A stretch of 57,410 bases of DNA, taken from positions 1 to 57,410 of the forward strand of contig NZ_JAGINQ010000033.1 of NCBI RefSeq assembly GCF_017876165.1. Reading direction: 5' to 3'. This DNA is from Azospirillum soli. Lineage in GTDB: Bacteria > Pseudomonadota > Alphaproteobacteria > Azospirillales > Azospirillaceae. Of this stretch, positions 34,387 through 42,509 are shown in pieces; the stretch's first letter is position 1; each line of letters begins with the position of its first letter. The notes beneath the pieces are model-generated. The model had not been told where the DNA came from. It did not search any database and was given only the letters and a program-made list of their open reading frames with translations. Made by a program: the position numbers and the translations under genes.

Positions 34387-36690
34387 ATGAGCCGACACCG
34401 AGCCGTCACGAGGTCCGTCTTGAAGAAACTGCCCTTCGCCCCGCAGGTCTCCCGCCGTTCCCGCATTCGGGAGGGCCTGCCCTACCCGCTCGGCGCCACC
34501 TGGGACGGGTTGGGCGTCAACTTCGCGCTGTTCTCGGCCAACGCCACCAAGGTGGAGCTGTGCCTGTTCGACCAGGAAGGCCGCCGGGAGTTGGAGCGGA
34601 TCGAGCTGCCGGAATACACGGACGAGGTCTGGCACGGCTATCTGCCGGACGCCCGGCCGGGCACCGTCTACGGCTACCGCGTGCATGGGCCGTACGAGCC
34701 GCGCGCCGGGCACCGCTTCAACCCGAACAAGCTGCTGCTCGACCCCTACGCCAAGCACCTGATCGGGCCGTTGCGCTGGTCGGACGCGCATTTCGGCTAC
34801 CGCGTTGGCTCGCCGCGCGGCGACCTGTCCTTCGACCGGCGCGACAGCGCGCCCGGCATGCCGAAATGCGTGGTGATCGACCCGGCCTTCACCTGGGGCC
34901 AGGACCGCCACCCGGCGATCCCGTGGGAGCGCACGATCATCTACGAGACGCACGTGCGCGGCTACACCATGCGCCACCCGGCCGTGCCGCCGCAGTACCG
35001 GGGCACCTTCGCCGGCCTCGCCCAGCAGGACGTGGTGGACTACATCCGCTCCATCGGCGTGACGGCGGTGGAACTGCTGCCGGTGCACGCCTTCGTGGAC
35101 GACCGGTATCTGCTGGAAAAGAAGCTGCGGAACTACTGGGGCTACAACTCCATCAGCTTCTTCGCGCCCGACCCACGCTATCTGGCGTCGGGTGCCATCT
35201 ACGAATTCAAGGAGATGGTCGCCCGCCTGCACGACGCCGGGATCGAGGTGATCCTGGACGTGGTCTACAACCACACCGCCGAAGGCAACGAGATGGGGCC
35301 GACCCTCTCGTTCAAGGGAATCGACAACGCCTCCTACTACCGGCTGGCGCCGGACCCGCGCTACTACATCAACGACACCGGTACGGGGAACACGCTGAAC
35401 CTCGTGCACGCGCGCGTCCTTCAGATGGTCACCGATTCTCTGCGTTATTGGGTGACCGAGATGCATGTGGACGGGTTCCGCTTCGACCTCGCCACCATTC
35501 TGGCGCGCGAGACCTACGGCTTCGACCACAGCGGCGGCTTCCTCGACGCCTGCCGGCAGGATCCGGTGCTGAGCCGGGTCAAGCTGATCGCCGAGCCCTG
35601 GGACTGCGGCCCCGGCGGCTATCAGGTCGGCGGCTTCCCGCCGGGCTGGGCGGAGTGGAACGACAAGTTCCGCGACACCGTACGCGCCTACTGGAAAGGC
35701 GACGAGGGCAAGCTGCCGGAAATGGCGACGCGCATGGCCGCCTCCGCCGACCTGTTCAACCGGCGCGGCCGCAAGCCGTGGGCCAGCGTGAACTTCGTCA
35801 CCGCGCACGACGGCTTCACGCTGAACGACCTCGTTTCCTACAACGACAAGCACAACGAGGCGAACGGCGAGGACAACCGCGACGGCCATTCCCACAACCT
35901 GTCCTGGAACCACGGCGTCGAGGGCCCGACCGACGACCCGGAGATCAAGGCGCTGCGCCAGCGCCAGATGCGCAACCTTCTGGCAACGCTGCTGCTGTCG
36001 CAGGGCACGCCGATGATCCTGGCCGGCGACGAGTTCGCCCGCACCCAGCACGGCAACAACAACGCCTATTGCCAGGACAACGAGATCGGCTGGATCGACT
36101 GGGAGAACATCGACGAGGACGGGCTGGCCCTGACCGACTTCGTCCGCCGCCTGATCGCCCTCCGGCAGAGTCACCCGCTGCTGCGCCGTGGCCGCTTCTT
36201 CACCGGGGCCTACAACCCCGACCTGGAGGTGAAGGACGTCACCTGGATCACCCCCGCCGGTTTGGAAAAGCAGACCGAACAGTGGCAGGACCCAATGGCG
36301 CGCTGCCTCGGCATGCTGCTGGACGGGCGGGCGCAGGCGACCGGCATCAAGAAGAAGGCGTCGGACGCCACGCTTCTGCTGATCATCAACTCCCACCACG
36401 ACGTCGTGCCCTTCAAGCTGCCGGAGGTGGTGGGCGGCAGCCAGTGGCTTCAGCTGGTGGACACCACCGAGCCCGAGCGTCTGGAGGTCTCCACCGCCCG
36501 CAGCGGTGACGAGATCCCGGTGACCGGCCGGTCCCTACTGCTGTTCGAGCTGATGCCCGACCGCCGGGTCGAAAGCACGCTCCGGGCTGCCGCGCGCGCC
36601 CTGCGCGACGCGTCGGAGACGGTGGATGAGCAAGCGACCGAGGCCCAGCCGGAAGAGGAGGCGGAAACCGCCCAGCAGCCGGGAGAGTGA
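34387..36690 (+). CDS. glgX: Glycogen debranching enzyme GlgX
   Basis: The 767-residue GH13 enzyme hydrolyses alpha-1,6 branches of limit glycogen. An N-terminal CBM48-like domain (PYPLGATWDGLGVNFALFSA, YGYRVHGPYEPRAGHRFNP) precedes the barrel. Catalytic residues are in DGFRFDLATIL (nucleophile Asp), LIAEPWDCG (acid/base Glu) and FVTAHDGFTLNDL (transition-state Asp). DVVYNHTAEGNE is the first conserved region. The C-terminus has a ~50-residue Glu/Ala-rich tail not typical of GlgX. The start is uncertain: ATG 34387 is chosen because homology begins about 30 residues later, but ATG 34210 has the better ribosome-binding site. No other glycogen genes are near. Confidence 0.94.
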   Translation: MSRHRAVTRSVLKKLPFAPQVSRRSRIREGLPYPLGATWDGLGVNFALFSANATKVELCLFDQEGRRELERIELPEYTDEVWHGYLPDARPGTVYGYRVHGPYEPRAGHRFNPNKLLLDPYAKHLIGPLRWSDAHFGYRVGSPRGDLSFDRRDSAPGMPKCVVIDPAFTWGQDRHPAIPWERTIIYETHVRGYTMRHPAVPPQYRGTFAGLAQQDVVDYIRSIGVTAVELLPVHAFVDDRYLLEKKLRNYWGYNSISFFAPDPRYLASGAIYEFKEMVARLHDAGIEVILDVVYNHTAEGNEMGPTLSFKGIDNASYYRLAPDPRYYINDTGTGNTLNLVHARVLQMVTDSLRYWVTEMHVDGFRFDLATILARETYGFDHSGGFLDACRQDPVLSRVKLIAEPWDCGPGGYQVGGFPPGWAEWNDKFRDTVRAYWKGDEGKLPEMATRMAASADLFNRRGRKPWASVNFVTAHDGFTLNDLVSYNDKHNEANGEDNRDGHSHNLSWNHGVEGPTDDPEIKALRQRQMRNLLATLLLSQGTPMILAGDEFARTQHGNNNAYCQDNEIGWIDWENIDEDGLALTDFVRRLIALRQSHPLLRRGRFFTGAYNPDLEVKDVTWITPAGLEKQTEQWQDPMARCLGMLLDGRAQATGIKKKASDATLLLIINSHHDVVPFKLPEVVGGSQWLQLVDTTEPERLEVSTARSGDEIPVTGRSLLLFELMPDRRVESTLRAAARALRDASETVDEQATEAQPEEEAETAQQPGE

Positions 36691-36701
36691 ACGGAAATGG
36701 C

Positions 36702-36730
36702 CCCCGGTGCGGCAACGCGCCGCATCGGGG
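36702..36730 (+). terminator. Terminator after glgX
   Basis: CCCCGGTGCGGC (36702-36713) pairs with GCCGCATCGGGG (36719-36730) with one G-T wobble and a 5-nt loop, followed by TTGCATTGGATTTT. Confidence 0.75.
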
Positions 36731-36791
36731 TTGCATTGGATTTTAGGCGAATGAAATCTTTTGGTAACGCCAGCAATCCAGAATCCCACCC

Positions 36792-37031
36792 ATGGTTCAA
36801 ACCGACTACATCCGCTTCCTGGTCGCAACCCAGGGCGATCCCGCGTTGAGCGCGGCGCTGCGCCGCGCGTCGGCGGGTTTGCGCACGATCGCCGATCTGG
36901 TCGACTTCGCCAGGGGTCACGGCTACCGCTTCACCGAACAGGATGTTCCCCTGGAAGCGGCGCAGGCGGCTTGGCTGCCGCCGAGCACGGCCGCCTCGAC
37001 CAACCGCCGGCCAACGCTGCACGCGGGATAG
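36792..37031 (+). CDS. Nif11-domain small protein (79 aa)
   Basis: The protein MVQTDYIRFLVATQGDPALS... has the Nif11 pattern: a helix YxxFLxxxxxDPxLxxxL, a middle ALRRASAGLRTIADLVDFARGHG and the ending GYRFTEQDVP, equivalent to the usual GxxFTxEDL. Nif11 proteins occur in nitrogen-fixing bacteria and also serve as leader domains of ribosomally made peptides. After the domain there are only ~25 Pro/Ser/Thr-rich residues without Gly-Gly or Cys, and no modification enzyme is adjacent, so a peptide-precursor role is not supported. The ATG at 36792 lacks a strong ribosome-binding site. Confidence 0.75.
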   Translation: MVQTDYIRFLVATQGDPALSAALRRASAGLRTIADLVDFARGHGYRFTEQDVPLEAAQAAWLPPSTAASTNRRPTLHAG

Positions 37032-37127
37032 CGGGCGTGTTCCGAAACCCGAGAGGTCACACGGTCATCGGGGATTCACCACAACCGAATCTTGCCGGTT
37101 ATTGCCGGCGCTGACGCGCCCATACCC

Positions 37128-37472
37128 TCACGGCGGCGGGGCCGTCGTCGCGGTTGTTCCGCGAATGGTCAGGATGATGCCGTCGTCGGACGTGCCAATG
37201 TCCTTGTCGGCGTCGCGCGGGATGGGAATTTTCTGGCGGCGACAGAACAGCAGAAGAACCGCCAGCGTCTTGCTGGCCAGGAACGTGACTTCCCGTGTCT
37301 TGGTGGATCCGCTCTGCTGAATCTGAACGGAAGCGCCGCCGCCTGCCTTGGGGGTCACCATGGTGATGACCCCAAGGGGCAGATCGGTCTGGTTCGGCAC
37401 CTGCTGGTACCAAGCGAAGGCCTGCTTCAGGGCAATGTTGGTGAAAAGCAGTTGGCGGTTTTCTAGGATCAT
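37128..37472 (-). CDS. Hypothetical protein (114 aa) downstream of a winged-helix gene
   Basis: The protein MILENRQLLFTNIALKQAFA... has an N-terminal helix, a strand-rich middle (DLPLGVITMVTPKAGGGASV, VQIQQSGSTKTREVTFLASK) and a hydrophobic segment TLAVLLLFCRRQKIPIPRDA, too short for a confident membrane helix. I recognise no family. It begins 13 bp after the stop of the winged-helix gene, so the two are almost surely one operon and may work together. Confidence 0.7.
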   Translation of the reverse strand: MILENRQLLFTNIALKQAFAWYQQVPNQTDLPLGVITMVTPKAGGGASVQIQQSGSTKTREVTFLASKTLAVLLLFCRRQKIPIPRDADKDIGTSDDGIILTIRGTTATTAPPP

Positions 37473-37484
37473 TCCGGAGCCAAA

Positions 37485-37763
37485 TCAGGCCCGGCTGCCC
37501 TCCAGTTCCGGGTTCAGTCGGAACGTGATCGCACGGCCCAGTTTGGAGTCCCGCAGCAGAATGTGCTTGGTCTCCAGCAGCTTGATGGCCCGGTTGACGT
37601 TGGGCCGCTGCATGCCCAGCGCGTCAGCCAGTTCGGACTGCAGCACCGGAACGGGTCGGTCGAAATGGAGCCGCCGGCTCAGGTAGGTGAACACACGAAG
37701 CGCCTCCAAGGTGATGTCGCGGTCGGTCGAAACGGCCTTGGAGATGAAGTCATGATGCTGCAT
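37485..37763 (-). CDS. Winged-helix DNA-binding protein (92 aa), RepL/MarR-like
   Basis: The 92-residue protein MQHHDFISKAVSTDRDITLE... contains a wHTH: EALRVFTYLSRRLHFDRPV, then VLQSELADALGMQRPNVNRAIKLLETKHIL as turn and recognition helix, and the wing RDSKLGRAITFRLNPELEG. The pattern is that of RepL-type plasmid replication initiators and small MarR-like regulators, where the last strands form the wing. The ATG at 37763 has GAGG upstream; the longer open frame (to 37976) adds 71 Arg/Ser-rich residues with no homology. No replication origin or plasmid genes are near, so a transcriptional regulator, perhaps of the divergent gpmA or of itself, is more likely. Confidence 0.8.
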   Translation of the reverse strand: MQHHDFISKAVSTDRDITLEALRVFTYLSRRLHFDRPVPVLQSELADALGMQRPNVNRAIKLLETKHILLRDSKLGRAITFRLNPELEGSRA

Positions 37764-38147
37764 GGCGGCCTCGGTACGCAAGTTTCCACTGCGTCGCAGT
37801 GTGGTTGCTACAGCGTTCGGCTGTGCGCCGGCATCGTGCCCGGCGCATCCCCCTTTCGGCGAAACCCTCGAAACGGTGTCGGCGACAGAGTCAGTCCGGC
37901 GCGCGCGGTCTTGCGTCCGGTCCGGCGCGCCTACCCGCGCCGTCGTCGCAGCCATGCCTTGCTCGGTCCAAATCATTCGTCCAGGTCACGTTCGGTTTCG
38001 CTCAAAGCAGAGATTAGCGTGCGTTTGTTTTCCGAAAATTTCGGCACTGTTTCGTCTTTGACACAAAGACGCTTCACAGGCACCGCACCGGAACTCTTTT
38101 CCCTGGCTGCCGTTGCGTCCTCAGATGGCGACAGGGAGGGGCAAGCC
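37764..38147. promoter_or_regulatory. Divergent promoter region between the winged-helix gene and gpmA
   Basis: The 384 bp hold no supported gene. CCGAAAATTTCGG at 38032-38044 is a 6-bp inverted repeat around A, a plausible operator. TTGACA at 38058-38063 could be a -35 box for gpmA, but no clear -10 follows. A GGGAGGGG ribosome-binding site for gpmA is at about 38134. Confidence 0.45.
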
Positions 38148-38909
38148 ATGCATCGCCTCGTGCTGCTGCGGCACGGTCAGAGCGTCTGGAATCGCGAGGA
38201 TCTGTTCACCGGCTGGACCGACGTGGACCTGACGGAACAAGGCGTCGCCGAGACCCGGCACGCCGCCGCCCTGCTGAAGCAGGCCGGATTCGACTTCGAC
38301 GTGGCCTTCACCTCGGTGCTGAAGCGGGCGATCAAGACGCTGCACATCGTGCTGGAGGACATGGACCGCCTGTGGCTGCCGGTGCACAAGCACTGGCGCC
38401 TGAACGAACGCCATTACGGCGCGCTCCAGGGGCTGAACAAGACCGAAACGGCGGCGCGCCACGGCGCCGACATGGTGTTCACTTGGCGGCGCAGCTGGAA
38501 CGTGCCGCCGCCGCCCATCGAGCCGGACGACCCGCGCTCCGCCGTCAGCGACCGGCGCTACGTGGGCCTGGGCAAGGCGAACCTGCCACGCGGTGAAAGC
38601 CTGAAGGACACGACGGATCGCGTGATCCCCTTCTGGCGCGACAACATGTGCCCGGCGCTGCGGCTCGGCGCGCGGGTGCTGGTGGCGGCGCACGGCAACA
38701 GCCTGCGCGGCCTCGTGAAGCATCTGGACAACGTGCCGGACGCCGACATCCCGCTGTTCGAGATCCCGACCAGCCGTCCGCTGGTCTACGAGCTGGGCAC
38801 CGACCTCATCCCTTTGCGCCGCTACTTCCTGACCGACGACGGCGGACAGGAGGAGATCACCTGGCCGGAACGGACGGGGGCGGCACAGGGTGGCAGCGCC
38901 GCGGCGTGA
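38148..38909 (+). CDS. gpmA: 2,3-bisphosphoglycerate-dependent phosphoglycerate mutase
   Basis: The 253-residue enzyme interconverts 3- and 2-phosphoglycerate. The catalytic RHG motif is LVLLRHGQSVWN (His near residue 10), with NLFTGWTDVDLTEQG-type residues (DLFTGWTDVDLTEQG), the acid region LNERHYGALQGLNK and the second His in VLVAAHGNSLRGLVKHL. The length fits dPGM. The start is placed after GGGAGGGG; an upstream open frame is not homologous. It is convergent with the helicase gene across a strong terminator. Confidence 0.96.
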   Translation: MHRLVLLRHGQSVWNREDLFTGWTDVDLTEQGVAETRHAAALLKQAGFDFDVAFTSVLKRAIKTLHIVLEDMDRLWLPVHKHWRLNERHYGALQGLNKTETAARHGADMVFTWRRSWNVPPPPIEPDDPRSAVSDRRYVGLGKANLPRGESLKDTTDRVIPFWRDNMCPALRLGARVLVAAHGNSLRGLVKHLDNVPDADIPLFEIPTSRPLVYELGTDLIPLRRYFLTDDGGQEEITWPERTGAAQGGSAAA

Positions 38910-38918
38910 GGATTCCCT

Positions 38919-38955
38919 AATTTCCCTCTCCCGCCCCCGGCGGGAGAGGGAAATT
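38919..38955. terminator. Bidirectional terminator between gpmA and the helicase gene
   Basis: AATTTCCCTCTCCCGCC (38919-38935) and GGCGGGAGAGGGAAATT (38939-38955) form a perfect 17-bp stem with a CCC loop between two convergent genes. T- and A-rich ends suit termination in either direction. Confidence 0.9.
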
Positions 38956-38961
38956 CACCCC

Positions 38962-41250
38962 TTACGACGCCGCCGGTCGCCGCCCTCTATGCCCCGCACC
39001 GCCCTTGCCGCGCTTCTTGCCGGGCACGGGGTGGTGAAAATGCGGATGACCGCTCGGACGAGCCGCGGCACCGTCGCCCGCCGGGGCTTGGCCGTCAGCG
39101 TCCCGCCGCCTTCCATTGCCACGGGCACCATCGCCGCGCCGGCCCTGCCGCTCCTCCTGCCGCCCGGCGAAGCAGTTGTCGCAGACCCGGAAGCGGTGGT
39201 TGGCCTTCAGCCGCGTGCCGCACATCGGGCAGGCGCGGGCCAGCGAGCGTTCGGCCAGCGTCCGTTCGATGAAGGCGTTCAGATGCGCCCGGCGCTCCTG
39301 GCACAGGTCCATCTCCGGATAGGCGTCCGGGAAACGGTAGGCCAGCCAAGCGTAGGCGGTCAGCTCCTTCACCGCGCGCTCGGCCTTCTCCAGCTCCACG
39401 TCGGTGCCGACGTGGTGGCGGAAGCGTTCGGCGGCGTCGGGGGCCGGGTTGGGAACACCCTTGCCCTGATTCATCGCCCAGATCGCCAGCAGGCGCAGGT
39501 TGTTTTGGTCACGCACGTCGATCGGGCAGCGCGCCAGCATGTCGCGCTCGGCCAGCGACAGCTTCGCCCGGTCCACCGCCGCCGCCGCCTGGATGCGCTG
39601 CTCCAGATCGGTCATGCGGAAGGTCTGGTTGGCGCGCAGCAGCTCCTGGCCGGCGGTCCGCAGCACCTTGGCGAGGCTATCGGTGTCGAGTTCGCGGGCA
39701 ATCGCCTCGACGTGGGACAGGTTGGGCGAAATCCACGAGCGCGGATCCGTCGGCGGCGTCGGCGGCGTGGTCAGCGCCCGGCGCACCGGGTTGATGTTCT
39801 CGCCCTCCAGAACCGCGACGCGCCCTTCCTCGTGCATGCCGAAACGGCCGGCGCGCCCGCCGATTTGGCGGATTTCGGAATGGGTCAGCTCGCGCTCCTC
39901 GCGGCCGTCGAACTTGCGGGTGGTGGACAGCACCACGCGCGCCACCGGCAGGTTCAGGCCCATGCCGATGGCGTCGGTCGCCACCAGCACGTCGGCCGTG
40001 CCCTCGCGGAAGCGCCGCGCCTCGGCCCGGCGGACCTCCGGCGACAGGGCGCCGTAGATCACCGCCACCGTGTGGTCGCGGGCCAGCAGGTCGCGCCGCA
40101 GCCCCATCACGTCCTTGCGCGAGAAGGCGATCACCGCGTCGCCCCGACGCACGTCGGACAGCTTCACCCGCTCCTCCTGCACGCGCAGCGGCGACTTGCG
40201 GGTGAACTCGACGATCTCCAGCTCCTCCCCCATCGCGTCGGCGAGGCGCTTGACGTAGGGGATGGCGTCGGCCGAGCCGGTCATCAGGATTTCCGGAGCG
40301 GCCACGCCGGCCACCGCCTGGGTCCAGGCCCAGCCGCGATCCGGGTCGCCGATCATCTGGATCTCGTCGATGACGCAGGCGCCCCAGACCTTGGAGGTGT
40401 TCACCATCTCGATGGTCGAGGAGGTGAAGGACGCGCCGGGCCGCACGTCGCGCTCCTCGCCGGTGACGAGGCTGCACGGACGGCCGCGCGTCTCCAGCGC
40501 CTCCTGCCCTTCCAGCGCCAAGAGGCGCAGCGGGGCGAGGTAGCAGCCGCTCTCCGCCTCGGCCAGACGGTCCATGGCGGCGTGCGTCTTGCCGGAGTTG
40601 GTCGGGCCGACGAACAGGCGCAAGCGCCGCACCATGGCGCGCGCCGTGGCGAAGCTGTCCAGATACACGCCCATGCCGGACGCGTTCTCCAGCCGCTCGC
40701 GCCGGACCTTCAGACCGGCCCGCGCGGCGGCGGTGGAGAAGGCCTCCTCCAGCGCGTCGAGCAGGGTTTGCAGGCGCGGGATGCGCCCGCCGAAGCCGAC
40801 CACGCGGCCGAGTTCGTCGGCAAAGCCCTTGGGCCGCCACGCCTCGCCGAAGCCGGCGGCGCGCTGGGCCATGGAGGCGAACCAGCCGTCCACCCGCCCG
40901 CGCGCCTTCTCGATGGCCGGCGCGTTCAGGACGGCGGCCTTGACCTGCTTGCCCAGCGCCTTGGCCTGCGGACGGCCGAAGCCCTCCTCGGCGGTCATCA
41001 GGCCCCAGAGTTCCGCCTCGACGTCGGGCAGCGGGCCGATCGCCACGCGGAAGCGCAGCTTCAGTTTCCGGTCGGTGCCGGGGATCACCACCTCGTGCAC
41101 CACCGCCACCGACCAGCGGGCCGGCGTGCTGTCGGCGTCCACCTCGATGCCGTCGCCGCGCACGACGGAGGCAACGGCGCGGAGTGCGTCGCGCCGGTCG
41201 AACTCGTCGGCGGTTCCGGGCTGGCGGGGGGTGTCTTCGTTGTCGCTCAT
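38962..41250 (-). CDS. SUV3-like ATP-dependent RNA/DNA helicase
   Basis: The 762-residue superfamily 2 helicase is of the alphaproteobacterial/mitochondrial SUV3 group. Its helicase motifs are LFVGPTNSGKTHAAMDRL (Walker A), VIDEIQMIGDPDRGWAW (DEIQ, instead of DEAD), LMTGSADAIPY, VLVATDAIGMGLNLP and the arginine finger region QIGGRAGRFG. The N-terminal ~210 residues are family-specific. The C-terminus has a zinc-ribbon-like C-x2-C...C-x2-C (ACPMCGTRLKANHRFRVCDN, then CF) and a basic Arg/Gly/His-rich tail suited to nucleic-acid binding. Mitochondrial SUV3 partners an exonuclease in RNA decay, and a similar role is inferred. The ATG at 41250 (MSDNEDTPRQ) is chosen; a frame extension to 41397 looks non-coding. 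Confidence 0.93.
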   Translation of the reverse strand: MSDNEDTPRQPGTADEFDRRDALRAVASVVRGDGIEVDADSTPARWSVAVVHEVVIPGTDRKLKLRFRVAIGPLPDVEAELWGLMTAEEGFGRPQAKALGKQVKAAVLNAPAIEKARGRVDGWFASMAQRAAGFGEAWRPKGFADELGRVVGFGGRIPRLQTLLDALEEAFSTAAARAGLKVRRERLENASGMGVYLDSFATARAMVRRLRLFVGPTNSGKTHAAMDRLAEAESGCYLAPLRLLALEGQEALETRGRPCSLVTGEERDVRPGASFTSSTIEMVNTSKVWGACVIDEIQMIGDPDRGWAWTQAVAGVAAPEILMTGSADAIPYVKRLADAMGEELEIVEFTRKSPLRVQEERVKLSDVRRGDAVIAFSRKDVMGLRRDLLARDHTVAVIYGALSPEVRRAEARRFREGTADVLVATDAIGMGLNLPVARVVLSTTRKFDGREERELTHSEIRQIGGRAGRFGMHEEGRVAVLEGENINPVRRALTTPPTPPTDPRSWISPNLSHVEAIARELDTDSLAKVLRTAGQELLRANQTFRMTDLEQRIQAAAAVDRAKLSLAERDMLARCPIDVRDQNNLRLLAIWAMNQGKGVPNPAPDAAERFRHHVGTDVELEKAERAVKELTAYAWLAYRFPDAYPEMDLCQERRAHLNAFIERTLAERSLARACPMCGTRLKANHRFRVCDNCFAGRQEERQGRRGDGARGNGRRRDADGQAPAGDGAAARPSGHPHFHHPVPGKKRGKGGAGHRGRRPAAS

Positions 41251-41723
41251 AAACGTCTTCTTCTGTCGTCGGCCGTCCGGGCGGGGCAGTCCCAAGGGGC
41301 GGTCCCAAGCGGAGCGGCCGGTGGCGCACGGGCTCTGAAACAGGAACAGCGCCGCGGCCGAGCCGGCACGGCGAGGGCGGGTCCCTCCTTTGCGCACCGG
41401 CGATCAGCGGATGTACCTATATGGGCGGAGCCATTTGGTCCAGCAAGCGATTCCGTGGTTCCAAAGCGAGGCCGGGCTAATTCGCCTTCCTTGCCGCCTC
41501 ACCAATCCCACCGCTGCGAAAAAGGGCTGACTCCAGCCACATAGATCGTCGCGTTCCGGCGTTCCGTTCGAACGGGTTAGCCGCGCGACGCGCCTCGGCG
41601 GGGCCCCTCAATCGGACGTGTTAGTAAGCATTTCCGTCTGACCGGCCGGCTTCCCGTCATGCATCATCGGGGCAGTGGCAATGATCGTGGTTGTCGCTGC
41701 GCAAATTGTTTTAGGAGATGTGC
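41251..41723. promoter_or_regulatory. Divergent region between the helicase gene and the exopolysaccharide locus
   Basis: The 473 bp contain no supported gene. CCGTTCGAACGG (41564-41575) is a perfect 12-bp palindrome. The region probably carries promoters for both directions. TTAGGAG at 41711 is the ribosome-binding site of the next gene. Confidence 0.45.
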
Positions 41724-42506
41724 ATGCCGAGCCCTCGTGACGTCCTGGCACTGATCGAGAGAATACGGTGTATTTCAAGCGAGGAAGAACGCCAGCATTT
41801 GCTGTCGTCTTTGGGCGCTGTGGAACGGCCGACCATTCTGTCGTTCGTCAACGCACACAGCGTCAATCTGTGCGCGACCTCCGCTCCGGCGCTGGCCGCG
41901 TTCCGGGCTTCCGACGTGATCCTGCGCGACGGGATCGCGTTGCAGCTCTCCCTGCCCTGGCTTGGCCAGCCGGCGGGCCTCAACATGAACGGTACCGATT
42001 TCATCCCGCTGCTGCTGCGCACGCTGTCGGCACGCCGGGTGGCGATCTACGGCACGGCCACGCCCTGGCTGGAACGCTGCCGCACCCACCTGGAAGACTG
42101 CACACCGCACGCGTACGTGGACCTGCAGCACGGCTTTCATCCCAACGGCCATTACATCGAGTGCGCCCGGCAGCATCGCCCGGACGTCATCCTGCTCGCC
42201 ATGGGCATGCCCCGGCAGGAGGAGGTCGCGGTCGAACTGAAGCGCGCGCTCGACCACAAGGTTTTGATCGTCAACGGCGGGGCCATCGTCGATTTCCTGG
42301 CCGGGAGATTCGCGCGGGCGCCGACGCTTGTCCAACGCCTTGGCTTCGAATGGGCGTTCCGGCTCGCCCAGGAGCCGCGCCGGCTGTTCCGCCGCTACTG
42401 CGTCGGGGCCTTCGGCTTCGCCCACAACGTCCTGCTTCTGCGCCGTGCCGCCGCCACGCGTTCGTCCCGCGCCCCAGCACCAGCGCCCATGCATAAGGAG
42501 CTTTGA
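41724..42506 (+). CDS. WecG/TagA/CpsF-family glycosyltransferase
   Basis: The 260-residue enzyme transfers a sugar from a nucleotide donor to a lipid-linked acceptor during polysaccharide assembly. Family features are ILSFVNAHSVNLCATSAPAL, ILRDGIALQLSLPWLG, the donor-site stretch LLAMGMPRQEEVAVEL and VLIVNGGAIVDFLAGRFARAP followed by GFEWAFRLAQEPRRLFRRY. It is soluble and probably membrane-associated through its basic C-terminus. ATG 41724 lies 7 nt after TTAGGAG; ATG 41718 abuts the same motif and is less likely. It is followed after 3 bp by the Wzz/tyrosine kinase gene, so both belong to an exopolysaccharide operon. Confidence 0.93.
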   Translation: MPSPRDVLALIERIRCISSEEERQHLLSSLGAVERPTILSFVNAHSVNLCATSAPALAAFRASDVILRDGIALQLSLPWLGQPAGLNMNGTDFIPLLLRTLSARRVAIYGTATPWLERCRTHLEDCTPHAYVDLQHGFHPNGHYIECARQHRPDVILLAMGMPRQEEVAVELKRALDHKVLIVNGGAIVDFLAGRFARAPTLVQRLGFEWAFRLAQEPRRLFRRYCVGAFGFAHNVLLLRRAAATRSSRAPAPAPMHKEL

Positions 42507-42509
42507 GAA

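Noticed and set aside
36792..37031. Nif11 protein as a peptide natural-product precursor
   Set aside because: There is no Gly-Gly site or Cys/Ser/Thr core of the usual kind, and no modification or export enzyme nearby.
37485..37976. Longer version of the winged-helix protein starting at 37976
   Set aside because: The extra 71 residues are Arg/Ser/Ala-rich without any pattern; ATG 37763 has a GAGG and starts at the domain.
38890..41544. Long plus-strand open frame opposite the SUV3-like helicase
   Set aside because: It is antisense to full helicase motifs, has biased composition and lacks a ribosome-binding site.
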